Source: Petrolisthes cinctipes
Lineage: Eukaryota; Arthropoda; Malacostraca; Decapoda; Porcellanidae
Direction of reading: 5' to 3'
Assembly (NCBI GenBank): GCA_033782935.1
Contig: JAWQEG010000369.1
Span: forward strand, 2,113,501-2,177,500
Length of the DNA stretch: 64,000 nt
Part shown: positions 1-10,454 of the stretch, piece after piece
How positions within the stretch are numbered: position 1 is the first letter of the stretch
How the letters are laid out: each line of letters begins with the position of its first letter
Program-made: the position numbers and the translations under genes
The notes under the pieces: model-generated
Databases searched by the model: none
Told to the model about the DNA's origin: nothing
Seen by the model: the letters and a program-made list of their open reading frames with translations, nothing else

Positions 1-62
1 TCGGGTGTTTTGGGACTGAATTTGAGATATCGAATTTTTGGCACCTAAAAGATCGATTTTTA

Positions 63-740
63 GCATGTTTTTAGCCTATATTTTGAAAATATTCTAGCAC
101 TGAGTAGACATGTACAGATTGCTTCTGGGACCCCAAAATATTGAATTTTCGGGTGTTTTGAGCATGAATTTGAGATATAAACGGGTACAGAAGATACATG
201 CACATATTGACTTTGGGCTCCAAAAATATCGATTTTTAGCATGTTTTGGGCCTGAATTTTGAAAATACTCTAACACGGAGTAGGCATGTACAGATCGCTT
301 CTGGGACCCCAAAATATCGAATTTTCGGGTGTTTAGGGCCAGAATTTGAGATATAAACGGGTACAGAAGATGCATGCACATATCGACTTTTGGGCACCTA
401 AGAGATCGATTTTCAGTATGTTTTTGGCCTGTATTTTGAAAATACTCAACCACGGAGTAGACATGTACAGATCGCTTCTGGGACCACAAAATATCGAATT
501 TTCGGGTGTTTAGGGCCAGAATTTGAGATATAAACTGGTACAGAAGATGCATGCACATATCGACTTTTGGGCACCTAAGAGATCGATTTTCAGTATGTTT
601 TTGGCCTGTATTTTGAAAATACTCTAACACGGAGTAGGCATGTACAGATACCTTCTGGGACCTCTAAATATCGAATTTTCGGGTGTTTTGGGACTGAATT
701 TGAGATATCGATTTTTTGGCACCTAAAAGATCGATTTTTA
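63..740 (+). repeat. Tetramer unit with an extra full-length monomer (678 bp)
   Basis: Starts of GCATG/GTATG fall at 63, about 238, 416 and 594, and the next unit begins at 741. The step is 678 bp, that is 501 + 177, so one extra full-length B-type monomer is present. The extra monomer has private variants (ACTCAACCACGG near 447 and GGACCACAAAAT near 481). This fits an unequal exchange that added exactly one monomer. Confidence 0.85.
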
Positions 741-1732
741 GCATGTTTTTAGCCTATATTTTGAAAATTTTCTAGCACTGTGTAGGCATGTACAGATTGC
801 TTCTGGGACCCCAAAATATTGAATTTTCGGGTGTTTTGAGCCTGAATTTGAGATATAAACGGGTACAGAAGATACATGCACATATTGACTTTGGGCATCT
901 AAAATATCGATTTTCAGCATGTTTTGGGCCTGTATTTTGAAAATACTCTAACACTGAGTAGGCATGTACAGATTGCTTCTGGGACCCCAAAATATTGAAT
1001 TTTCGGGTGTTTTGAGCCTGAATTTGAGATATAAACGGGTACTGAAGATGCATGCACATATCGACTTTTGTGCACCTAAAAGATCGATTTTCAGTATGTT
1101 TTGAGCATGTATTTTGAAAATACTCTAACACGGAGTAGGCATGTACAGATTGCTTCTGGGACCCCTAAATATCGAATTTTCGGGTGTTTTGGGACTGAAT
1201 TTGAGATATCGACTTTTTGGCACCTAAAAGATCGATTTTTAGCATGTTTTTAGCCTATATTTTGAAAATATTCTAGCACTGTACAGATTGCTTCTGGGAC
1301 CCCAAAATATTGAATTTTCGGGTGTTTTGAGCCTGAATTTGAGATATAAACGGGTACAGAAGATACATGCACATATTGACTTTGGGCACCAAAAATATAG
1401 ATTTTCAGCATGTTTTGGGCCTGAATTTTGAAAATACTCTAACACGGAGTAGGCATGTACAGATCGCTTCTGGGACCCCAAAATATCGAATTTTCGGGTG
1501 TTTAGGGCCAGAATTTGAGATATAAACGGGTACAGAAGATGCATGCACATATCGACTTTTGGGCACCTAAAAGATCGATTTTCAGTATGTTTTTGGACTG
1601 TATTTTGAAAATACTCTAACACGGAGTAGGCATGTACAGATACCTTCTGGGACCTCTAAATATCGAATTTTCGGGTGTTTTGGGACTGAATTTGAGAAAT
1701 CGATTTTTTGGCACCTAAAATGTCGATTTTTA
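741..1732 (+). repeat. Reference 992-bp hexamer higher-order repeat (A-B-C-A'-B'-C')
   Basis: Monomers are A 741-916 (176), B 917-1093 (177), C 1094-1241 (148), A' 1242-1407 (166), B' 1408-1584 (177) and C' 1585-1732 (148). Class marks: A has GGGCATCTAAAATATCG and A' has GGGCACCAAAAATAT. B has TGAGCCTGAATTTG and ACTGAAGATG; B' has TTTAGGGCCAGAATTTG and ACAGAAGATG. C begins GTATGTTTTGAGCATG with GACCCCTAAATAT; C' begins GTATGTTTTTGG with GACCTCTAAATAT. The same 992-bp step recurs at 1733 and 2725, so this is a true hexamer and not only a trimer. Confidence 0.93.
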
Positions 1733-3716
1733 GCATGTTTTTAGCCTATATTTTGAAAATATTCTAGCACTGTGTAGGCATGTACAGATTGCTTCTGGGA
1801 CCCCAAAATATTGAATTTTCGGGTGTTTTGAGCCTGAATTTGAGATATAAACGGGTACAGAAGATACATGCACATATTGACTTTGGGCATCTAAAATATC
1901 GATTTTCAGCATGTTTTGGGCCTGTATTTTGAAAATACTCTAACACTGAGTAGGCATGTACAGATTGCTTCTGGGACCCCAAAATATTGAATTTTCGGGT
2001 GTTTTGAGCCTGAATTTGAGATATAAACGGGTACTGAAGATGCATGCACATATCGACTTTTGTGCACCTAAAAGATCGATTTTCAGTATGTTTTGAGCAT
2101 GTATTTTGAAAATACTCTAACACGGAGTAGGCATGTACAGATCGCTTCTGGGACCCCTAAATATCGAAGTTTCGGGTGTTTTGGGACTGAATTTGAGATA
2201 TCGACTTTTTGGCACCTAAAAGATCGATTTTTAGCATGTTTTTAGCCTATATTTTGAAAATATTCTAGCACTGTACAGATTGCTTCTGGGACTCCAAAAT
2301 ATTGAATTTTCGGGTGTTTTGAGCCTGAATTTGAGATATAAACGGGTACAGAAGATACATGCACATATTGACTTTGGGCACCAAAAATATCGATTTTCAG
2401 CATGTTTTGGGCCTGAATTTTGAAAATACTCTAACACTGAGTAGGCATGTACAGATCGCTTCTGGGACCCCAAAATATCGAATTTTCGTGTGTTTAGGGC
2501 CAGAATTTGAGATATAAACGGGTACAGAAGATGCATGCACATATCGACTTTTGGGCACCTAAAAGATCGATTTTCAGTATGTTTTTGGCCTGTATTTTGA
2601 AAATACTCTAACACGGAGTAGGCATGTACAGATACCTTCTGGGACCTCTAAATATCGAATTTTCGGGTGTTTTGGGACTGAATTTGAGATATCGATTTTT
2701 TGGCACCTAAAATGTCGATTTTTAGCATGTTTTTAGCCTATATTTTGAAAATATTCTAGCACTGTGTAGGCATGTACAGATTGCTTCTGGGACCCCAGAA
2801 TATTGAATTTTCGGGTGTTTTGAGCCTGAATTTGAGATATAAACGGGTACAGAAGATACATGCACATATTGACTTTGGGCATCTAAAATATCGATTTTCA
2901 GCATGTTTTGGGCCTGTATTTTGAAAATACTCTAACACGGAGTAGGCATGTACAGATCGCTTCTGGGACCCCAAAATATTGAATTTTCGGGTGTTTTGAG
3001 CCTGAATTTGAGATATAAACGGGTACAGAAGATGCATGCACATATCGACTTTTGGGCACCTAAAAGATCGATTTTCAGTATGTTTTTGGCCTGTATTTTG
3101 AAAATACTCTAACACGCAGTAGGCATGTACAGATCGTTTCTAGGACCCCTAAATATCGAATTTTCGGGTGTTTTGGGACTGAATTTGAGATATCGACTTT
3201 TTGGCACTTAAAAGATCGATTTTTAGCATGTTTTTAGCCTATATTTTGAAAATATTCTAGCACTGTACAGATTGCTTCTGGGACCCCAAAATATTGAATT
3301 TTCGGGTGTTTTGAGCCTGAATTTGAGATATAAACGGGTACAGAAGATATATGCACATATTGACTTTGGGCATCTAAAATATCGATTTTCAGCATGTTTT
3401 GGGCCTGTATTTTGAAAATACTCTAACACTGAGTAGGCATGTACAGATTGCTTCTGGGACCCCAAAATATTGAATTTTCGGGTGTTTTGAGCCTGAATTT
3501 GAGATATAAACGGGTACTGAAGATGCATGCACATATCGACTTTTGTGCACCTAAAAGATCGATTTTCAGTATGTTTTGAGCATGTATTTTGAAAATACTC
3601 TAACACGGAGTAGGCATGTACAGATCGCTTCTGGGACCCCTACATATCGAATTTTCGGGTGTTTAGGGACTGAATTTGAGATATCGACTTTTTGGCACCT
3701 AAAAGATCGATTTTTA
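1733..3716 (+). repeat. Two further 992-bp hexamers
   Basis: Units begin at 1733 (501), 2234 (491), 2725 (501) and 3226 (491). Each pair sums to 992 and repeats the A-B-C-A'-B'-C' order. In the unit at 3226 the A' is followed by B/C-class variants normally found in the 501-bp half, a sign of exchange between the two trimer types. Confidence 0.85.
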
Positions 3717-6700
3717 GCATGTTTTTAGCCTATATTTTGAAAATATTCTAGCACTGTACAGATTGCATCTGGGACCCCAAAATATTGAATTTTCGGGTGT
3801 TTTGAGCCTGAATTTGAGATATAAACGGGTACAGAAGATACATGCACATATTGACTTTGGGCACCAAAAATATCGATTTTCAGCATGTTTTGGGCCTGAA
3901 TTTTGAAAATACTCTAACACTGAGTAGGCATGTACAGATTGCTTCTGGGACCCCAAAATATTGAATTTTCGGGTGTTTTGAGCCTGAATTTGAGATATAA
4001 ACGGGTACTGAAGATGCATGCACATATCGACTTTTGTGCACCTAAAAGATCGATTTTCAGTATGTTTTGAGCATGTATTTTGAAAATACTCTAACACGGA
4101 GTAGGCATGTACAGATCGCTTCTGGGACCCCTAAATATCGAATTTTCGGGTGTTTTGGGACTGAATTTGAGATATCGACTTTTTGGCACCTAAAAGATCG
4201 ATTTTTAGCATGTTTTTAGCCTATATTTTGAAAATATTCTAGCACTGAGTAGGCATGTACAGATTGCTTCTGGGACCCCAAAATATTAAATTGTCGGGTG
4301 TTTTGAGCCTGAATTTGAGATATAAACGGGTACAGAAGATACATGCACATATTGACTTTGGGCACCAAAAATATCGATTTTCAGCATGTTTTGGGCCTGA
4401 ATTTTGAAAATACTCTAACACGGAGTAGGCATGTACAGATCGCTTCTGGGACCCCAAAATATCGAATTTTCGGGTGTTTAGGGCCAGAATTTGAGATATA
4501 AACGGGTACAGAAGATGCATGCACATATCGACTTTTGTGCACCTAAAAGATCGATTTTCAGTATGTTTTTGGCCTATATTTTGAAAATACTCTAACACGG
4601 AGTAGGCATGTACAGATCGCTTCTGGGACCCCTAAATATCGAATTTTCGGGTGTTTTGGGACTGAATTTTAGATATCGACTTTTTGGCACCTAAAAGATC
4701 GATTTTTAGCATGTTTTTAGCCTATATTTTGAAAATATTCTAGCACTGTACAGATTGCTTCTGGGACCCCAAAATATTGAATTTTCGGGTGTTTTGAGCC
4801 TGAATTTGAGATATAAACGGGTACAGAAGATACATGCACATATTGACTTTGGGCACCAAAAATATCGATTTTCAGCATGTTTTGGGCCTGTATTTTGAAA
4901 ATACTCTAACACTGAGTAGGCATGTACAGATTGCTTCTGGGACCCCAAAATATTGAATTTTCGGGTGTTTTGAGCCTGAATTTGAGATATAAACGGGTAC
5001 TGAAGATGCATGCACATATCGACTTTTGTGCACCTAAAAGATCGATTTTCAGTATGTTTTGAGCATGTATTTTGAAAATACTCTAACACGGAGTAGGCAT
5101 GTACAGATCGCTTCTGGGACCCCTACATATCGAATTTTCGGGTGTTTAGGGACTGAATTTGAGATATCGACTTTTTGGCACCTAAAAGATCGATTTTTAG
5201 CATGTTTTTAGCCTATATTTTGAAAATATTCTAGCACTGTACAGATTGCATCTGGGACCCCAAAATATTGAATTTTCGGGTGTTTTGAGCCTGAATTTGA
5301 GATATAAACGGGTACAGAAGATACATGCACATATTGACTTTGGGCACCAAAAATATCGATTTTCAGCATGTTTTGGGCCTGAATTTTGAAAATACTCTAA
5401 CACTGAGTAGGCATGTACAGATTGCTTCTGGGACCCCAAAATATTGAATTTTCGGGTGTTTTGAGCCTGAATTTGAGATATAAACGGGTACTGAAGATGC
5501 ATGCACATATCGACTTTTGTGCACCTAAAAGATCGATTTTCAGTATGTTTTGAGCATGTATTTTGAAAATACTCTAACACGGAGTAGGCATGTACAGATC
5601 GCTTCTGGGACCCCTAAATATCGAATTTTCGGGTGGTTTGGGACTGAATTTGAGATATCGACTTTTTGGCACCTAAAAGATCGATTTTTAGCATGTTTTT
5701 AGCCTATATTTTGAAAATATTCTAGAACTGAGTAGGCATGTACAGATTGCTTCTGGGACCCCAAAATATTAAATTGTCGGGTGTTTTGAGCCTGAATTTG
5801 AGATATAAACGGGTACAGAAGATTCATGCACATATTGACTTTGGGCACCAAAAATATCGATTTTCAGCATGTTTTGGGCCTGAATTTTGAAAATACTCTA
5901 ACACGGAGTAGGCATGTACAGATCGCTTCTGGGACCCCAAAATATCGAATTTTCGGGTGTTTAGGGCCAGAATTTGAGATATAAACGGGTACAGAAGATG
6001 CATGCACATATCGACTTTTGTGCACCTAAAAGATCGATTTTCAGTATGTTTTTGGCCTATATTTTGAAAATACTCTAACACGGAGTAGGCATGTACAGAT
6101 CGCTTCTGGGACCCCTAAATATCGAATTTTCGGGTGTTTTGGGACTGAATTTTAGATATCGACTTTTTGGCACCTAAAAGATCGATTTTTAGCATGTTTT
6201 TAGCCTATATTTTGAAAATATTCTAGCACTGTACAGATTGCTTCTGGGACCCCAAAATATTGAATTTTCGGGTGTTTTGAGCCTGAATTTGAGATATAAA
6301 CGGGTACAGAAGATACATGCACATATTGACTTTGGGCACCAAAAATATCGATTTTCAGCATGTTTTGGGCCTGTATTTTGAAAATACTCTAACACTGAGT
6401 AGGCATGTACAGATTGCTTCTGGGACCCCAAAATATTGAATTTTCGGGTGTTTTGAGCCTGAATTTGAGATATAAACGGGTACTGAAGATGCATGCACAT
6501 ATCGACTTTTGTGCACCTAAAAGATCGATTTTCAGTATGTTTTGAGCATGTATTTTGAAAATACTCTAACACGGAGTAGGCATGTACAGATCGCTTCTGG
6601 GACCCCTACATATCGAATTTTCGGGTGTTTAGGGACTGAATTTGAGATATCGACTTTTTGGCACCTAAAAGATCGATTTTTAGCATGTTTTTAGCCTATA

Positions 6701-7674
6701 TTTTGAAAATATTCTAGCACTGTACAGATTGCATCTGGGACCCCAAAATATTGAATTTTCGGGTGTTTTGAGCCTGAATTTGAGATATAAACGGGTACAG
6801 AAGATACATGCACATATTGACTTTGGGCACCAAAAATATCGATTTTCAGCATGTTTTGGGCCTGAATTTTGAAAATACTCTAACACTGAGTAGGCATGTA
6901 CAGATTGCTTCTGGGACCCCAAAATATTGAATTTTCGGGTGTTTTGAGCCTGAATTTGAGATATAAACGGGTACTGAAGATGCATGCACATATCGACTTT
7001 TGTGCACCTAAAAGATCGATTTTCAGTATGTTTTGAGCATGTATTTTGAAAATACTCTAACACGGAGTAGGCATGTACAGATCGCTTCTGGGACCCCTAA
7101 ATATCGAATTTTCGGGTGGTTTGGGACTGAATTTGAGATATCGACTTTTTGGCACCTAAAAGATCGATTTTTAGCATGTTTTTAGCCTATATTTTGAAAA
7201 TATTCTAGAACTGAGTAGGCATGTACAGATTGCTTCTGGGACCCCAAAATATTAAATTGTCGGGTGTTTTGAGCCTGAATTTGAGATATAAACGGGTACA
7301 GAAGATTCATGCACATATTGACTTTGGGCACCAAAAATATCGATTTTCAGCATGTTTTGGGCCTGAATTTTGAAAATACTCTAACACGGAGTAGGCATGT
7401 ACAGATCGCTTCTGGGACCCCAAAATATCGAATTTTCGGGTGTTTAGGGCCAGAATTTGAGATATAAACGGGTACAGAAGATGCATGCACATATCGACTT
7501 TTGTGCACCTAAAAGATCGATTTTCAGTATGTTTTTGGCCTATATTTTGAAAATACTCTAACACGGAGTAGGCATGTACAGATCGCTTCTGGGACCCCTA
7601 AATATCGAATTTTCGGGTGTTTTGGGACTGAATTTGAGATATCGACTTTTTGGCACCTAAAAGATCGATTTTTA
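3717..7674 (+). repeat. 1,483-bp nonamer super-repeat, about 2.7 copies
   Basis: Unit starts 3717, 4208, 4709, 5200, 5691, 6192, 6683, 7174 and 7675 give the pattern 491-501-491 (1,483 bp). Copies are 3717-5199, 5200-6682 and a partial 6683-7674. The second and third copies share marks absent from the first: GGGTGGTTTGGG, TCTAGAACTG and GAAGATTCATGC, at about 5631/7114, 5723/7206 and 5819/7302. They are therefore the younger pair. Confidence 0.85.
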
Positions 7675-8165
7675 GCATGTTTTTAGCCTATATTTTGAAA
7701 ATATTCTAGCACTGTACAGATTGCTTCTGGGACCCCAAAATATTGAATTTTCGGGTGTTTTGAGCCTGAATTTGAGATATAAACGGGTACAGAAGATACA
7801 TGCACATATTGACTTTGGGCACCAAAAATATCGATTTTCAGCATGTTTTGGGCCTGAATTTTGAAAATACTCTAACACGGAGTAGGCATGTACAGATCGC
7901 TTCTGGGACCGCAAAATATCGAATTTTCGGGTGTTTATGGCCAGAATTTGAGATATAAACGGGCACAGAAGATGCATGCACATATCGACTTTTGGGCACC
8001 TAAAAGATCGATTTTCAGTATGTTTTTGGCCTGCATTTTGAAAATACTCTAACACGGAGTAGGCATGTACAGATACCTTCTGGGACCTCTAAATATCGAA
8101 TTTTCGGGTGTTTTGGGACTGAATTTGAGAAATCGATTTTTTGGCACCTAAAATGTCGATTTTTA

Positions 8166-8804
8166 GCATGTTTTTAGCCTATATTTTGAAAATATTCTAG
8201 CACTGTGTAGGCATGTACAGATTGCTTCTGGGACCCCAAAATATTGAATTTTCGGGTGTTTTGAGCCTGAATTTGAGATATAAACGGGTACTGAAGATGC
8301 ATGCACATATCGACTTTTGTGCACCTAAAAGATCGATTTTCAGTATGTTTTGAGCATGTATTTTGAAAATACTCTAACACGGAGTAGGCATGTACAGATC
8401 GCTTCTGGGACCCCTACATATCGAATTTTCGGGTGTTTAGGTACTGAATTTGAGATATCGACTTTTTGGCACCTAAAAGATCGATTTTTAGCATGTTTTT
8501 AGCCTATATTTTGAAAATATTCTAGCACTGTACAGATTGCTTCTGGGACCCCAAAATATTGAATTTTCGGGTGTTTTGAGCCTGAATTTGAGATATAAAC
8601 GGGTACAGAAGATACATGCACATATTGACTTTGGGCACCAAAAATATCGATTTTCAGCATGTTTTGGGCCTGAATTTTGAAAATACTCTAACACGGAGTA
8701 GGCATGTACAGATCGCTTCTGGGACCCCTAAATATCGAATTTTCGGGTGTTTTGGGACTGAATTTCAGATATCGACTTTTTGGCACCTAAAAGATCGATT
8801 TTTA
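8166..8804 (+). repeat. Two tandem dimer units (325 + 314 bp)
   Basis: Units start at 8166, 8491 and 8805. The first dimer is an A/B fusion monomer (177; starts as A, ends with the B marks ACTGAAGATG and GTGCACC) followed by C (148). The second is A' (166) followed by a B/C fusion (148). Both look like products of unequal crossover inside monomers. The same 325 + 314 order recurs at 31126-31764. Confidence 0.85.
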
Positions 8805-9786
8805 GCATGTTTTTAGCCTATATTTTGAAAATATTCTAGCACTGTACAGATTGCTTCTGGGACCCCAAAATATTGAATTTTCGGGTGTTTTGAGCCTGAA
8901 TTTGAGATATAAACGGGTACAGAAGATACATGCACATATTGACTTTGGGCACCAAAAATATCGATTTTCAGCATGTTTTGGGCCTGAGTTTTGAAAATAC
9001 TCTAACACGGAGTAGGCATGTACAGATCGCTTCTGGGACCCCAAAATATCGAATTTTCGGGTGTTTAGGGACAGAATTTGAGATATAAACGGGTACAGAA
9101 GATGCATGCACATATCGACTTTTGTGCACCTAAAAGATCGATTTTCAGTATGTTTTTGGCCTGTATTTTGAAAATACTCTAACACGGAGTAGGCATGTAC
9201 AGATCGCTTCAGGGACCCCTAAATATCGAATTTTCGGGTGTTTTGGGACTGAATTTGAGATATCGACTTTTTGGCACCTAAAAGATCGATTTTTAGCATG
9301 TTTTTAGCCTATATTTTGAAAATATTCTAGCACTGTACAGATTGCTTCTGGGACCCCAAAATATTGAATTTTCGGGTGTTTTGAGCCTGAATTTGAGATA
9401 TAAACGGGTACAGAAGATACATGCACATATTGACTTTGGGCATCTAAAATATCGATTTTCAGCATGTTTTGGGCCTGTATTTTGAAAATACTCTAACACT
9501 GAGTAGGCATGTACAGATTGCTTCTGGGACCCCAAAATATTGAATTTTCGGGTGTTTTGAGCCTGAATTTGAGATATAAACGGGTACTGAAGATGCATGC
9601 ACATATCGACTTTTGTGCACCTAAAAGATCGATTTTCAGTATGTTTTGAGCATGTATTTTGAAAATACTCTAACACGGAGTAGGCATGTACAGATCGCTT
9701 CTGGGACCCCTAAATATCGAATTTTCGGGTGTTTTGGGACTGAATTTGAGATATCGACTTTTTGGCACCTAAAAGATCGATTTTTA

Positions 9787-10454
9787 GCATGTTTTCAGCC
9801 TATATTTTGAAAATATTCTAGCACTGTACAGATTGCTTCTGGGACCCCAAAATATTGAATTTTCGGGTGTTTTGAGACTGAATTTGAGATATAAACGGGT
9901 ACAGAAGATACATGCACATATTGACTTTGGGCACCAAAAATATCGATTTTCAGCATGTTTTGGGCCTGAATTTTGAAAATACTCTAACACTGAGTAGGCA
10001 TGTACAGATTGCTTCTGGGACCCCAAAATATTGAATTTTCGGGTGTTTTGAGCCTGAATTTGAGATATAAACGGGTACTGAAGATGCATGCACATATCGA
10101 CTTTTGTGCACCTAAAAGATCGATTTTCAGTATGTTTTGAGCATGTATTTTGAAAATACTCTAACACGGAGTAGGCATGTACAGATCGCTTCTGGGACCG
10201 CAAAATATCGAATTTTCGGGTGTTTAGGGCCAGAATTTGAGATATAAACGGGTACAGAAGATGCATGCACATATCGAATTTTGGGCACCTAAAAGATCGA
10301 TTTTCAGTATGTTTTTGGCCTGCATTTTGAAAATACTCTAACACGTAGTAGGCATGTACAGATACCTTCTGGAACCTCTAAATATCGAATTTTCGGGTGT
10401 TTTGGGACTGAATTTGAGAAATCGACTTTTTGGCACCTAAAAGATCGATTTTTA
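9787..10454 (+). repeat. Tetramer unit (668 bp) opening the super-repeat
   Basis: The step from 9787 to 10455 is 668 bp, that is 491 + 177. It contains an A' followed by three monomers, one more full-length monomer than normal. The identical unit is at 18222-18889. Confidence 0.83.

Noticed and set aside
741..916. CENP-B box in the monomer
   Set aside because: The CGGG-containing stretch TATCGAATTTTCGGG fails the TTCG and A positions of the core motif in all classes examined.
8616..8816. Plus-strand open frames of 66-74 codons in the satellite (also near 31576, 37508, 45836, 47491, 48142)
   Set aside because: They arise at monomer junctions of the same repeat and differ only with repeat variants. 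There is no sign of coding.
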